Notes: generated by a model from the letters alone, not told the origin. A stretch of 64,000 bases of DNA from Rhizobium lusitanum (GCF_014189535.1 NZ_CP050308.1:1488001-1552000); one strand, 5' to 3'; counted from the first letter of the stretch, positions 1 to 8,930 are shown. Numbers and translations: made by a program.

Positions 1-906
1 CCAGTTGACGTCGCGCAGATAGACGCGGTGCGTTTCCAGCGCCTCCTTCGGGCCGACGATGACGCGGCGCGAGCGGGCGTCGAGGTAGACGACGTAAAGC
101 GGGTCGCCGGTGGCAACGCCGATGCCGCGACGCTGGCCGATCGTATAATGCAGGATGCCTTCATGCCGACCGAGCACGCGGCCGTCGAGATGGACGATCT
201 CGCCGGCCAGCGCCGCATTCGGCTTCAGCTTGGCGATGACGTCGGAATATTTTCCCTGCGGCACGAAACAGATGTCCTGGCTGTCAGCCTTTTTGGCGAC
301 AACGAGGCCCATCTCTTCGGCCAACGCGCGGGTCTCCGCCTTCGGCATGCCGCCGAGCGGAAAGCGCAGATAATCAATCTGTTCCTGGGTCGTCGCGAAC
401 AGGAAATAGCTCTGATCGCGGTCGGCATCAGCAGGGCGATAGAGCGCGCGGCGGCCGGGATGATCCGCAGACGGGTTCGGGCGCGAACGGATGTAATGGC
501 CGGTTGCCAGCGCATCGGCGCCTAGCTCCTTGGCGGTCGCCAGCAGATCGGCGAACTTGACGGTCTGGTTGCAGGAGACGCAAGGGATCGGCGTCTCGCC
601 GGCGACATAGCTTTCGGCGAAGGGATTGATCACCGTCTCGCGGAAACGCTTCTCGTAGTCGAGTACATAATGCGGAATGCCGATCGTCTCGCAGACCCGG
701 CGGGCATCGTCGATATCCTGGCCGGCGCAGCAGGAGCCGGCGCGGTGCACGGCGGCGCCGTGATCGTAGAGCTGCAGCGTGATGCCGAGCACATCATAGC
801 CCTGGCGCTTCAAAATGCCGGCGACGACAGAGCTATCGACGCCGCCCGACATGGCGACGACGACGCGGGTGTCTTCCGGCTTCTTGTCAAAATCCAGTGT
901 GTTCAC
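1..906 (-). CDS. mnmA: tRNA-specific 2-thiouridylase MnmA (3' end outside window)
   Basis: MnmA puts the 2-thio group on U34 of tRNA Lys, Glu and Gln, using ATP and relayed persulfide sulfur in the cytoplasm. The minus-strand frame reads N-terminally [17 protein letters not shown] followed by the PP-loop SGGVDSS, then [11 protein letters not shown], the catalytic-cysteine segment PIPCVSCNQ and the downstream [13 protein letters not shown] and IGQRRGIG motifs. I chose a GTG start at 906 because the [14 protein letters not shown] start is what I recall for rhizobial MnmA; another in-frame GTG lies upstream near 958. Only 302 codons are present of roughly 400 expected, so the C-terminal beta-barrel domain is cut by the window edge. 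It lies downstream of the lipid cassette on the same strand, with a 190-base gap. Confidence 0.93.
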   Translation of the reverse strand, partial: MNTLDFDKKPEDTRVVVAMSGGVDSSVVAGILKRQGYDVLGITLQLYDHGAAVHRAGSCCAGQDIDDARRVCETIGIPHYVLDYEKRFRETVINPFAESYVAGETPIPCVSCNQTVKFADLLATAKELGADALATGHYIRSRPNPSADHPGRRALYRPADADRDQSYFLFATTQEQIDYLRFPLGGMPKAETRALAEEMGLVVAKKADSQDICFVPQGKYSDVIAKLKPNAALAGEIVHLDGRVLGRHEGILHYTIGQRRGIGVATGDPLYVVYLDARSRRVIVGPKEALETHRVYLRDVNW

Positions 907-1096
907 GGTCTTGCCGCCAATCTCAGTCGATCTTCGGTGCTGTCTTCTATCCACCGGTTGCCATGCAAAAGCGGCGGATTTTTATCGTCTGCGGGCACAG
1001 GGCGGCTTTAACCGCCCAGCCTCAATTGATCAGGGATATAGAAAGGATTGCCGCCGGGCGCAAGAGGCGGCGAATCAGGGAGGCCGAGAGCGACGC

Positions 1097-1747
1097 TCAG
1101 TGCTTCGCTTTCAGCTGCCGAATGAGGTTGAGCCCGCGCCGCAGTGCCGTCACTGCCGCCCCGACAGCGACGATCCAGAGTGCGACGGTCAGCACCCAGG
1201 TTCCGCCGTTCCAGAGCACTTCGAGAATGGAGAGCAGTGCTGCGGCTGTGATCGTCGCCATGCGATGCTGCTTGGCCATCGGCCCGCCGAAATCGCTGGG
1301 GTTGCCGGTGGCGCGGCCGAGTTCGCGGACATAGGCGGTGAGAACGGCAAAGGCGGCAGCAGCCCAGCCAAGGCCGGGAGTGGCAATGCCATAGCCCACA
1401 CCGGCGAAGATCAGGATATCGGCGATGCGGTCCGGGAATTCATTCCAGAACGGCCCATCCGGCTCACCCTTGCCGCCCTCGACGGCGACCATGCCGTCAA
1501 GCAGATTGCACAACAGCCGAAGCTGGCAGAAGAGCGCCGCAAGGATCAGGAACAGGATGCGCAATTCGCTATCCTCTTGCCCCGACAGCCAGAAGGAACC
1601 GCCGGCCAGTGCCGCCATGACCATGCTTGCCTGCGATATCTGGTTCGGCGTCACCGACAGCGCGGTCATCCGTCGTGCCAATCCCTGCGCCCAGCGTGTA
1701 TTGCGGCTGGCCAACGGCCGCCTGTCGCCTGTCCCTTCGCCCGCCAT
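1097..1747 (-). CDS. YnbA-like CDP-alcohol phosphatidyltransferase family protein
   Basis: This is an integral membrane protein of 216 residues with several hydrophobic segments and a variant CDP-alcohol phosphotransferase signature in CNLLDGMVA...GPFWNEFPDRIAD. The usual first and third catalytic Asp are Asn here (N-x2-DG and G-x3-N-x3-D) and the Arg after DGxxA is Val. From memory, E. coli YnbA has the same two Asn, so I place it in that subfamily and not with PgsA or PssA. It presumably transfers a phosphatidyl group from CDP-diacylglycerol to an unknown alcohol. The ATG at 1747 lies 4 bases after the upstream stop, behind GGGAGG; an upstream in-frame ATG at 1795 is less likely. It is the last gene of the cassette. 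Confidence 0.82.
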   Translation of the reverse strand: MAGEGTGDRRPLASRNTRWAQGLARRMTALSVTPNQISQASMVMAALAGGSFWLSGQEDSELRILFLILAALFCQLRLLCNLLDGMVAVEGGKGEPDGPFWNEFPDRIADILIFAGVGYGIATPGLGWAAAAFAVLTAYVRELGRATGNPSDFGGPMAKQHRMATITAAALLSILEVLWNGGTWVLTVALWIVAVGAAVTALRRGLNLIRQLKAKH

Positions 1748-1751
1748 GACC

Positions 1752-2138
1752 CTAACGCCTCCCGCCGGAAATCGAATAATTGTAGAGCGTCGCATAGCTG
1801 GTCGACACCAGCAGCGGCACTGCGATGGTCTTCACTATCTCCGGCGTACCGCTGAGCGCATGGATCGTCACCAATATGCCGGAGGAGCCAAGGCAGGCGA
1901 TCAACGGTGGCGCCCAAAGGGCGGCAAGACCACGAAACCGTTTCGACAGCGCGTCGATCACCGATTTGAGGAACAGCGTCAGGCAGGCCGACAGAATGCC
2001 CTGAACCAGACCCGCGATTACGGGCCGTGGCATTGGATGCATCCGGTTGGCGAAAACGGCCCAGCCGCCCATGGCGAGGAAAGCGAAAAGCAGATGCACG
2101 ACGCTGCTGCCGGCAAGCGCCCTCACCCGCCCGATCAT
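1752..2138 (-). CDS. Small integral membrane protein of the lipid cassette
   Basis: This 128-residue hydrophobic protein has about four predicted membrane segments (residues roughly 12-30, 38-60, 70-92 and 98-118) and no motif I recognise. Its ATG overlaps the cdsA-like stop as ATGA, and its stop is 4 bases before the next start, so it is almost certainly co-translated with both neighbours. Its place between a CDP-diacylglycerol synthase and a CDP-alcohol transferase suggests a role in making or moving the lipid product, but this is inference from position. The start at 2138 (MIGRVRALAG) is fixed by the overlap; the frame is open further upstream but inside the cdsA-like gene. Confidence 0.75.
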   Translation of the reverse strand: MIGRVRALAGSSVVHLLFAFLAMGGWAVFANRMHPMPRPVIAGLVQGILSACLTLFLKSVIDALSKRFRGLAALWAPPLIACLGSSGILVTIHALSGTPEIVKTIAVPLLVSTSYATLYNYSISGGRR

Positions 2139-3085
2139 GACACCACCCACCAGTAGCGGACTAGATGAAAGAAGATCGGCGCGGAGAAGACGACGGAATC
2201 CAGACGGTCGATCAACCCGCCATGACCTTCGATCAGGTGCCCCCAATCCTTGACGCCACGATCGCGCTTGATCGCCGACATCACCAGGCCGCCGAAGAAG
2301 CCCATGATCGTAATGATGAAGGCAAGCAGCCCGGCTTGCAGCGGCGTGAACGGCGTGATCCACCACAGCGCCGCGCCAATCAGCGTCGCGCTGGCGACAC
2401 CGCCGACAAAGCCTTCCACCGTTTTAGATGGCGACAGCTTCGGCGCAATCTTCGTGCGCCCGAACAGCTTGCCCCAGACATATTGCAGCACATCGCTGAG
2501 CTGCACGACGATGACGAGGAAGGCGATCAAAAGGACGTTGCGACCTTCGTAGCCGGGAATATGCAGGGTCAGCAATGCCGGCACATGCGAGGCGCAGAAA
2601 ACGCAGATCATCAGCGCCCATTGCACTTCGGCGATGCGGATCAGGAAGCGCTCGGTATCGCCGCGCAAGACCGCGATGATCGGCATCAGCAGGAAGGCGT
2701 AGACCGGGATGAAGATCGCGTAGATGCCGTATTGCTCAGCCCAGAGCAGATAATATTGCACCGGCAGAGCGATAAAGAAAGCAGCGGCGAGCGCCCAATG
2801 GTCGGCGCGCCGGGTGCTGATCAGCGTGATGAATTCGCGCAGCGCCGCAAAGGAGCAGAAGGCAAAGAGCAGGATGACGCCGGCGCGGCCCGCCAGAAAG
2901 GCGACACCGATCAGGATGACCATCACCCACCAGGCCTTGATGCGGGCATTGAGGTTTTCGATCGCCGCATTCGATCCATCCGGCGACAGCCGCTGCTGCA
3001 ATACATAACCGATGACGGACGCGACGATCAGCACGCCGAAAATGCCGAGAACCAGATGGATCAGATCAGAGCTTGCCGCACTCAT
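2135..3085 (-). CDS. Phosphatidate cytidylyltransferase (CdsA/YnbB-like)
   Basis: The product would make CDP-diacylglycerol from phosphatidic acid and CTP at the inner membrane. The 316-residue protein has about eight membrane segments and, near residues 270-300, the CDP-diglyceride synthase signature SAIKRDRGVKDWGHLI followed by GHGGLIDRLDS. Genes of this type sit beside an acyltransferase and a CDP-alcohol transferase, as with E. coli ynbB, and are distinct from the housekeeping cdsA that normally lies between uppS and dxr; no uppS, frr or dxr is nearby. Start and stop both overlap neighbouring genes by 4 bases (ATGA), showing translational coupling within a four-gene operon. Confidence 0.88.
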   Translation of the reverse strand: MSAASSDLIHLVLGIFGVLIVASVIGYVLQQRLSPDGSNAAIENLNARIKAWWVMVILIGVAFLAGRAGVILLFAFCSFAALREFITLISTRRADHWALAAAFFIALPVQYYLLWAEQYGIYAIFIPVYAFLLMPIIAVLRGDTERFLIRIAEVQWALMICVFCASHVPALLTLHIPGYEGRNVLLIAFLVIVVQLSDVLQYVWGKLFGRTKIAPKLSPSKTVEGFVGGVASATLIGAALWWITPFTPLQAGLLAFIITIMGFFGGLVMSAIKRDRGVKDWGHLIEGHGGLIDRLDSVVFSAPIFFHLVRYWWVVS

Positions 3086-3732
3086 TCACCGTGCCCCACT
3101 TGCTTGGGCGACAAAGCCAAAAGCGCCGCTTGCGCACGCGCCAGAAAGTCCGCCTTCTCTTCGTCAGCGCCGATCCGCAACGCCTCGCCGAAAGTCACCG
3201 TGCAGATCAGCGGAATGGGCACGAACTCACCCTTGGGCATGACGCGGTTGAGATTGTTGATCCAGACGGGAATGAGATCGATATCGGGACGCGCCATCGC
3301 CAGATGATAAAGCCCGCTCTTGAACGGCTGTAATGGCGCATCCGTCAGGTTTCGCGTGCCCTCGGGGAAAAGGATCAGCGAAGAGCCGGCGTCGATCGCC
3401 GCAGCCATCTGCTCGATCGGATCTTCCGTTCGCGCCTCGCGATCACGCTCGATCAAAACGGCATTGAAGACGTCGCGGCCGATGAAACTGTTCAATTTCG
3501 ACTTCAGCCAGTAGTCGGCACCGGCGACCGGCCGCGTGCGCTGACGCAGCCGCGGCGGCAACACGGTCCAGATCAGGATGAAATCGCCATGGCTGGAATG
3601 ATTGGCGAAATAGACGCATCGCTCTGACGGAACACCGCTCTCGGGCCAGATCGCCCTGACAGCAGTAACGGCCCGCGCGAACAGTACGATCGCAACAGAT
3701 GCCGGTTTCGCAAGCCACTCTATCGGCCTGCC
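3082..3732 (-). CDS. Lysophospholipid acyltransferase family protein (PlsC-like)
   Basis: This is a PlsC-family enzyme, probably acylating lysophosphatidic acid or a related lyso-lipid at the inner membrane. It carries the catalytic NHSSHGD (NHxxxxD) and the substrate motif FPEGTRN. The frame stays open to 3861, but that upstream start falls inside the serA terminator hairpin; the ATG at 3732 has a GGGGGA ribosome site 5-6 bases upstream, giving 216 residues, so I prefer it. Another ATG at 3771 has no clear ribosome site. The stop overlaps the next start (ATGA). As the first gene of the cassette it would supply phosphatidic acid to the cytidylyltransferase. Confidence 0.85.
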   Translation of the reverse strand, partial: GRPIEWLAKPASVAIVLFARAVTAVRAIWPESGVPSERCVYFANHSSHGDFILIWTVLPPRLRQRTRPVAGADYWLKSKLNSFIGRDVFNAVLIERDREARTEDPIEQMAAAIDAGSSLILFPEGTRNLTDAPLQPFKSGLYHLAMARPDIDLIPVWINNLNRVMPKGEFVPIPLICTVTFGEALRIGADEEKADFLARAQAALLALSPKQVGHGE

Positions 3733-3841
3733 CATCGTTTCCCCCAAAATGCTCTTCTGTAACGCCCCCATGACAAAGAGATAGGCGTGTTTGAACGGAC
3801 CCGATAGCCTGGTGAGCAGACTTATCCACAGCCGCAGAAGG

Positions 3842-3880
3842 TAAAGAAAAGCCCGGCGCAACTAACGTTACACCGGGCTC
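3842..3880 (-). terminator. Rho-independent terminator of serA
   Basis: On the minus strand AGCCCGG (complement of 3873-3879) pairs with CCGGGCT (complement of 3850-3856), followed by TTTTCTTT. It begins 27 bases after the serA stop and separates serCA from the lipid cassette. Confidence 0.85.
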
Positions 3881-3906
3881 TTCGGATAGCTCTTGGGAGG
3901 AGCAAT

Positions 3907-5502
3907 TTAGTCGACGTTGAACACCAGCGGCTTGGCCTGGCGGATCGCCTGGTGAGCGGTCAGCTTGCCCAGAACCTCGTCGTTGATCGGACCGTCGACA
4001 TAGAGCAGCGCGATGGCGTCGCCGCCCTGATTGTCACGGCCCAGCTGGAAGTTGGCGATGTTGACATTAGCCGCGCCAAGCGTCGTGCCGATGAAGCCGA
4101 TCATGCCGGGAACGTCGGTATTGGCTATGTAGACCATGTGGTTGCCGACATCGGCATCGAGATTGATGCCCTTGATCTGGATGAAGCGCGGCTTGCCGTC
4201 GGAGAAGACGGTGCCGGCGACCGAGCGGCTCATGCTGTCGGTAGTGACCGTCAGCTTGATGTAACCGTCATAGACGCCGGTCTTGTCGCGCTTGACTTCG
4301 GCAAGCACGATGCCCTTTTCCTTGATCATGATCGGCGCCGAAACCATGTTGACGTCGGCAACCTGGTTACGGATGAGACCAGCCAGCAACGCGCTCGTCA
4401 GCGCCTTGGTGTTCATGCCGGCGGTGACGCCGTCATAGAGGATCTCGATTTCCTTGATCGGATCGTCCGTCACCTGGCCGACAAAGGCACCGAGAACGTC
4501 GGCGAGCTTGATGAACGGCTTCAGGAGCGGCGCTTCCTCTGCGGTGATCGAGGGCATGTTGATGGCGTTGGACACCGCGCCCCTGACGAGATAATCCGAC
4601 ATCTGCTCGGCCACCTGCAAAGCGACATTCTCCTGCGCTTCCGTGGTCGACGCGCCGAGATGCGGCGTGCAGACGACATTCGGCAGGCCGAACAGCGGGC
4701 TTTCCTTGGCGGGCTCGACCTCGAAGACGTCGAAGGCAGCACCGGCGACATGGCCGGACTTGATGGCGGCGGCAAGCGCTGCCTCATCCACCAGACCGCC
4801 ACGAGCGCAGTTGATGATGCGCACGCCCGGCTTGATCTTGGCAAGCGCATCGGCGTCGATGATGTTGCGGGTCTTGTCCGTCAGCGGCACATGCAGCGTG
4901 ATGAAGTCGGCACGGGCGAAAAGCTCGTCGAGTTCGACCTTGGTGACGCCCATTTCCTCGGCACGCTCCTTGGAGAGGAACGGGTCATAGGCAACGACGT
5001 GCATCTTCAGGCCGATGGCGCGGGCAATCACGATCGAGCCGATATTGCCGGCGCCGATGACGCCGAGCGTCTTGCCGGTGATTTCGACACCCATGAACTT
5101 CGACTTCTCCCACTTGCCGGCCTGGGTCGAGGCGTCGGCAGACGGAAGCTGGCGGGCAACGGCGAACATCAGCGCGATGGCGTGTTCGGCCGTGGTGATC
5201 GAATTGCCGAAGGGCGTGTTCATGACGATGATACCGCGGCGCGAGGCGGCCGGGATATCGACATTGTCGACGCCGATACCGGCGCGACCGACGACCTTGA
5301 GGTTCTTCGCCGCTTCGATGATCTTCTCGGTCACCTTGGTGGCGGAACGGATGGCGAGACCATCATAATTGCCGATGATCTCCAGCAGCCTGTCCTTGTC
5401 TTTGCCAAGCTGCGGCTGGAAATCGACTTCGACGCCGCGATCGCGGAAGATCTGGACGGCGGTTTCCGACAATTCGTCGGATACGAGAACGCGAGGTGCC
5501 AT
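3907..5502 (-). CDS. serA: D-3-phosphoglycerate dehydrogenase
   Basis: SerA oxidises 3-phosphoglycerate to 3-phosphohydroxypyruvate with NAD+, the first step of serine synthesis. At 531 residues it is the long form: an N-terminal substrate domain, a Rossmann domain with LGVIGAGNIGS (about residue 145), the hydroxyacid dehydrogenase signature and catalytic Arg/Glu/His (NCARGGLVDE, TPHLGAST), then an intervening domain and a C-terminal ACT domain (MVYIANTDVPGMIGFIGT) that usually gives serine feedback. It follows serC on the same strand with 145 bases between, and a strong terminator follows it. Confidence 0.97.
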   Translation of the reverse strand: MAPRVLVSDELSETAVQIFRDRGVEVDFQPQLGKDKDRLLEIIGNYDGLAIRSATKVTEKIIEAAKNLKVVGRAGIGVDNVDIPAASRRGIIVMNTPFGNSITTAEHAIALMFAVARQLPSADASTQAGKWEKSKFMGVEITGKTLGVIGAGNIGSIVIARAIGLKMHVVAYDPFLSKERAEEMGVTKVELDELFARADFITLHVPLTDKTRNIIDADALAKIKPGVRIINCARGGLVDEAALAAAIKSGHVAGAAFDVFEVEPAKESPLFGLPNVVCTPHLGASTTEAQENVALQVAEQMSDYLVRGAVSNAINMPSITAEEAPLLKPFIKLADVLGAFVGQVTDDPIKEIEILYDGVTAGMNTKALTSALLAGLIRNQVADVNMVSAPIMIKEKGIVLAEVKRDKTGVYDGYIKLTVTTDSMSRSVAGTVFSDGKPRFIQIKGINLDADVGNHMVYIANTDVPGMIGFIGTTLGAANVNIANFQLGRDNQGGDAIALLYVDGPINDEVLGKLTAHQAIRQAKPLVFNVD

Positions 5503-5548
5503 GGGAGGCCTCCTGAAAAAGGGTCAGCGATGATGGGCAATTCCAGGA

Positions 5549-5592
5549 AAAATGCGAAACGCTTTCCGTTCGGAATTGCGTGAAAGCAAACA
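5549..5592. repeat. Intergenic palindromic repeat, family member A
   Basis: The stretch GCGAAACGCTTTCCGTTCGG with following GAATTGCGTGAAAGC resembles sequences near 59040-59075 and 62744-62790 (shared core C-G-gTTTTCCGTcCGG then TTGCG-GAAA). Such short palindromic units are widespread between rhizobial genes. It lies in the serC-serA spacer. Confidence 0.5.
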
Positions 5593-5609
5593 GAGAGTCT
5601 GGAATGCTG

Positions 5610-5632
5610 GGCTCCGCCCTTTTGGCGGAGCC
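5610..5632. other. Strong hairpin between serC and serA
   Basis: A perfect 9-bp stem GGCTCCGCC/GGCGGAGCC with a 5-base loop lies 15 bases after the serC stop. On the minus strand it is not followed by a T run, so it may be an mRNA stabiliser or processing site between serC and serA and not a terminator. Confidence 0.6.
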
Positions 5633-5647
5633 GGATACGCTTAAATC

Positions 5648-6826
5648 TCAGGCAGCAGCCTGGGAGAGCGTTGCCTTCTGCGTTTCGAAAGCCCAGGAGA
5701 GCCAGGGCATCAGCTTCTGCATGTCGGCGGCTTCGATCGTGGCACCAGCCCAAATGCGCAGGCCCGACGGTGCGTCGCGATAATGGCCGACGTCATAGGC
5801 GACGCCTTCCTTTTCCAGAAGTGCGACCAGACCCTTGGCGAAATTCGCCTGACCGTCATCATCGAGAGCGGAGACATCCTTGTCGACGATCTTCAGGCAG
5901 ACGGAAGTGTTGGACTGCGTCTCGACCTTGGCGGAGAGATTGGCGATCCAGTCGTTGGCGGCGACAAAGTCATGGATGACCTTGGCGTTTGCGTCAGCGC
6001 GACCGATCAAAGCCTTGAGACCACCGAGGCCCTTGGCCCAGAGAAGCGCGTCGATATAGTCCTCAACGCAGAGCATCGACGGCGTATTGATCGTCTCGCC
6101 GGTGAAGATGCCTTCGATGAGCTTGCCACCGCTGGTCATGCGGAAGATTTTCGGCAGTGGCCAGGCGGGCTGATAGGTTGTCAGACGCTCGACGGCACGC
6201 GGCGAAAGGATGATGACGCCATGCGCGCCCTCGCCGCCCAGAACCTTCTGCCAGGAGAAGGTGACGACATCGAGCTTGGCGAAGTCGAGGTCCTGAGCGA
6301 AAGCCGCCGAGGTGGCGTCGCAGATCGTCAGGCCCTTGCGGTCAGCGGGGATGAAATCGGCGTTCGGGACGCGGACGCCGGATGTGGTGCCGTTCCAGGT
6401 GAAGACCACGTCGCGGTCGAAATCGACAGCGGAAAGATCGGGCAGCTCGCCGTAACCGGCTTCGAGCTTGCGGACGTCCTTGAGCTTCAGCTGCTTGACG
6501 ACATCGGTGACCCAGCCGGCGCCGAAGCTTTCCCAGGCGAGCATGTCGACGCCGCGCTCTCCGAGCAGCGACCAGAGCGCCATTTCGACGGCGCCGGTAT
6601 CGGAAGCGGGAACGATGCCGATGCGGTAGTCCGTAGGCACGTCCAGAATGTCACGGGTAAGATCAATGGCCTGCTTCAGCTTGGCCTTGCCGACTTTCGC
6701 ACGGTGCGAACGGCCGAGAGGCGCGTCGGAAAGAGCATCGAGCGACCAACCGGGGCGCTTAGAGCAGGGGCCAGAAGAAAAATGGGTATTGTTCGGACGG
6801 ATGTCCGGCTTGGCGAGCTTAGTCAT
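5648..6826 (-). CDS. serC: Phosphoserine aminotransferase
   Basis: SerC converts 3-phosphohydroxypyruvate and glutamate to phosphoserine using PLP. The 392-residue protein matches the alphaproteobacterial class V aminotransferase form: [15 protein letters not shown] at the N terminus and the PLP-lysine segment [14 protein letters not shown] around residues 190-205. It is the first gene of the serC-serA transcription unit and follows a conserved leader RNA. The start at 6826 is directly downstream of the leader's second stem. Confidence 0.96.
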   Translation of the reverse strand: MTKLAKPDIRPNNTHFSSGPCSKRPGWSLDALSDAPLGRSHRAKVGKAKLKQAIDLTRDILDVPTDYRIGIVPASDTGAVEMALWSLLGERGVDMLAWESFGAGWVTDVVKQLKLKDVRKLEAGYGELPDLSAVDFDRDVVFTWNGTTSGVRVPNADFIPADRKGLTICDATSAAFAQDLDFAKLDVVTFSWQKVLGGEGAHGVIILSPRAVERLTTYQPAWPLPKIFRMTSGGKLIEGIFTGETINTPSMLCVEDYIDALLWAKGLGGLKALIGRADANAKVIHDFVAANDWIANLSAKVETQSNTSVCLKIVDKDVSALDDDGQANFAKGLVALLEKEGVAYDVGHYRDAPSGLRIWAGATIEAADMQKLMPWLSWAFETQKATLSQAAA

Positions 6827-6828
6827 GA

Positions 6829-6876
6829 TGCTATCCTCTCAGATAGAAAGCTCCTCGTTGGGGAGGAGTGTCCCGC
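6829..6876 (-). ncRNA. serC leader RNA (candidate)
   Basis: Immediately upstream of serC the minus strand reads GGGACA, a CTCCTC/GAGGAG hairpin, TTT, then a second hairpin CTATC/GATAG, ending 3 bases before the ATG. Two stacked stems right at the 5' end of serC mRNA fit the alphaproteobacterial serC leader motif (Rfam serC, as I recall it). The ribosome site GAGAGGAT sits in the second stem, so folding could control translation. The ligand, if any, is not known to me. Confidence 0.7.
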
Positions 6877-6881
6877 CGCCG

Positions 6882-6910
6882 GATATATTGGAAGTCGAGT
6901 TTGAGCGCAA
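6882..6910 (-). promoter_or_regulatory. Candidate serC promoter
   Basis: On the minus strand TTGCGC (complement of 6905-6910) and TATATC (complement of 6882-6887) are 17 bases apart. Transcription would start near 6875, which is just where the leader structure begins. Confidence 0.55.
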
Positions 6911-7064
6911 TAGGCAAAATATACGTGTGGACAGCGCTTCACGAATTCGTGCAGGAACGTGCTGAGGAGCACATTGAATTAGCCACACAAAAGCTCGCTT
7001 CTTTGCGGACACGCCACCATATGTTATGGCGTTTCATGGATTTGCGCCGACCGATGAAGAACAA

Positions 7065-7859
7065 ATGTCCCTAACACATCAAGCCGCATTGTCCGAAAGT
7101 CCTCGCATGCCCACGCAGCCTCTGCCCGTCTACCTCATCAACATTGATCGGGCGACGGACAGATTGGCGGAGATTCAACGGCAGAGCGATGAACACGGCA
7201 TCAGGATCGAGCGCGTTAACGGCGTCGACGGCGCTCTGTTGCCGCAGGAGCAGTGGGTCGATGTCGATCACGAGCGATTCCAGCGCCGGCATGGCAGGGT
7301 CATCCTGCCCGGTGAGTATGGCTGCTACCGCAGTCATCTTCTGGCACTGCGACAGTTTCTGGCGGGAGGCAGTCAATCCGCCATCATCATCGAAGACGAC
7401 ATAGCACTGGACGGCGACCTCCTGGCCCGCACCGTGGCGGCGCAAGAGGCGGCCCCGAATGCCGAGGTCATCAAGCTGGTCAATCATCGTTGGGGTGGTT
7501 TCCGTGCCACGGCCCGCAGCCACAGGGGAGACGTGATCGGCCGCTGCCTCTTCGGCCCGCAGGGATCGACGGCCTGCTATCTCGTGACACGCACCGGCGC
7601 GGAAAAGATCGTCAAATCGCTCGCCATCATGTCCCTGCCCTGGGATGTCGCCGTCGAGCGCGGCTGGGACATGCGGACGTCCATCTTCACCACGCGCGTC
7701 AACATCGTCGGTTTCAGCCCATTGCAGAGAACCACGATGATCGGCTGGCGCCGCGACTATCGCGCCGCGAAATCCACCGCCTTGCGGCGTATTCCGGCAC
7801 ATCTTTTCCGCACTTTGGATTTCTTCCGTCGTATCGCATACGTGCTTAGGGCGCCGTAA
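7065..7859 (+). CDS. Glycosyltransferase family 25 protein
   Basis: The protein (about 264 residues) begins PVYLINIDRATDRL, typical of family 25 (lipooligosaccharide beta-galactosyltransferase type), has IIIEDDIAL as the metal/nucleotide-sugar acidic motif near residue 115, and a C-terminal basic segment. It probably adds a sugar to lipopolysaccharide or another surface glycan at the inner membrane face; the exact sugar cannot be read from sequence. It is divergent from serC and stands alone. Possible starts are 7026, 7065 and 7107; none has a strong ribosome site, and 7107 gives the shortest protein that keeps the domain. Confidence 0.8.
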   Translation: MSLTHQAALSESPRMPTQPLPVYLINIDRATDRLAEIQRQSDEHGIRIERVNGVDGALLPQEQWVDVDHERFQRRHGRVILPGEYGCYRSHLLALRQFLAGGSQSAIIIEDDIALDGDLLARTVAAQEAAPNAEVIKLVNHRWGGFRATARSHRGDVIGRCLFGPQGSTACYLVTRTGAEKIVKSLAIMSLPWDVAVERGWDMRTSIFTTRVNIVGFSPLQRTTMIGWRRDYRAAKSTALRRIPAHLFRTLDFFRRIAYVLRAP

Positions 7860-7867
7860 AAAGCGTC

Positions 7868-8695
7868 TTACCAGGTGGTGATTCGCAAACCGACGCGGAT
7901 TTCATGGCGTGACAAGGCGCCGTCGCGGCCCATCGTGCCGCCGGCCCCTGCCGCCGAATCAGCGGCGGAATAGCCGAACATGTCGCCGCCGGCGACATGC
8001 GAGAAACGATAGCCAAGATCCAACTTCACATTCGGCGCCACCTCATAGGCAACGCCGGCCATCAAGGCATAGGTTAAGCGCCAGTCGCTGTCACCGGGAT
8101 AGCGGGTGCTGACCGAACTGCTACCGCAGGCGGAGACGCCATCGACGCAGGAGCCAACCGCATTGACGCTGCTCCAGGAAATCCTGGTCGCGCCGAGCCC
8201 GGCGCCGACATACGGCGTAAAGCCGGCAAGCGTGCCGAGATCGACATAGCCGTTCACCATCAGGCTACCTGCCTTGAAGGAGGAGCGAGCCTTGGTGGAG
8301 CAACCCGTGCCGCCTGCCCCGCCCGAGCAGGACGTTGCGCTCGAAACCCGGCCATCGTAGTCCCCGCTGAAGTAATCGCCGGTGAGGTCGGCGCGGAGCA
8401 GGTCGTTGAATTGGTAGCCGACACCCAGTCCGCCGGAGAAATCGCCGCTGAAGCGATCCGAATCGAATCGGCCGGAGCTGTAGTCACCACTGGTAGCATC
8501 ATAGGTGCGGAAGGTCGTATCGCCGTGACTGGCGTTGACGGCGTAGCCGAAATCGCCGCGCACATACCAGCCCCGGGCGTCCTTGACGCTCACTTCCGGC
8601 ATCTTGATTTCCGGCGGCAGATCACTCGCAAAGGCAGTGCCCGCAAATGCGCTCGCCATCATCGTAGCCAGCGCCAAAGCGTCGAAACGGATCAT
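7868..8695 (-). CDS. Outer membrane beta-barrel protein (Omp25/RopB-like)
   Basis: This 275-residue protein has a signal peptide (MIRFDALALATMMASAFAGTAFA) and then a small outer membrane barrel beginning GWYVRGDFGYAVN and ending LRITTW, with a C-terminal aromatic residue as expected for BAM-dependent insertion. The family is abundant in rhizobia and brucellae and is mostly structural or adhesive. It is a paralogue of the next gene: both share GWYxRGDxGYA near the N terminus and a MFGY motif near the C terminus. A 250-base gap separates the two, so they probably have separate transcripts. Confidence 0.85.
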   Translation of the reverse strand: MIRFDALALATMMASAFAGTAFASDLPPEIKMPEVSVKDARGWYVRGDFGYAVNASHGDTTFRTYDATSGDYSSGRFDSDRFSGDFSGGLGVGYQFNDLLRADLTGDYFSGDYDGRVSSATSCSGGAGGTGCSTKARSSFKAGSLMVNGYVDLGTLAGFTPYVGAGLGATRISWSSVNAVGSCVDGVSACGSSSVSTRYPGDSDWRLTYALMAGVAYEVAPNVKLDLGYRFSHVAGGDMFGYSAADSAAGAGGTMGRDGALSRHEIRVGLRITTW

Positions 8696-8888
8696 TACCC
8701 CTCGCCTTCCATCATCGGGCAGGCGCCCGCATTCCGAGCCCGGCCGGCTCTTGTCGTTCCCACATTCTGGCTCCCCACGAGGAGAAGCCGGGGCCGAACC
8801 GCTGCCATTGTTATTTCGTTAACCATAGGGAATTCATGGTTAACGAAGGTTTAAGACGCAGCGGAATTGCTTAACGGTGGGGGTAAAA

Positions 8889-8930
8889 AAGCAAAAGCCG
8901 CCCGGAGGAACCGAGCGGCTTTTTCAATGA
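8889..8930 (-). terminator. Rho-independent terminator of the upstream omp gene
   Basis: Minus strand AAAAGCCGCTCGG, loop TTCC, TCCGGGCGGCTTTT, followed by GCTTTTTT. It lies 18 bases downstream of the outer membrane gene ending at 8948. Confidence 0.85.

Noticed and set aside
3733..3861. Longer N terminus of the PlsC-like protein
   Set aside because: The upstream start falls inside the serA terminator hairpin, and the start at 3732 has a much better ribosome site. It cannot be ruled out without experiment.
3952..5583. 543-codon frame on the plus strand opposite serA
   Set aside because: Antisense shadow of serA with no recognisable domain.
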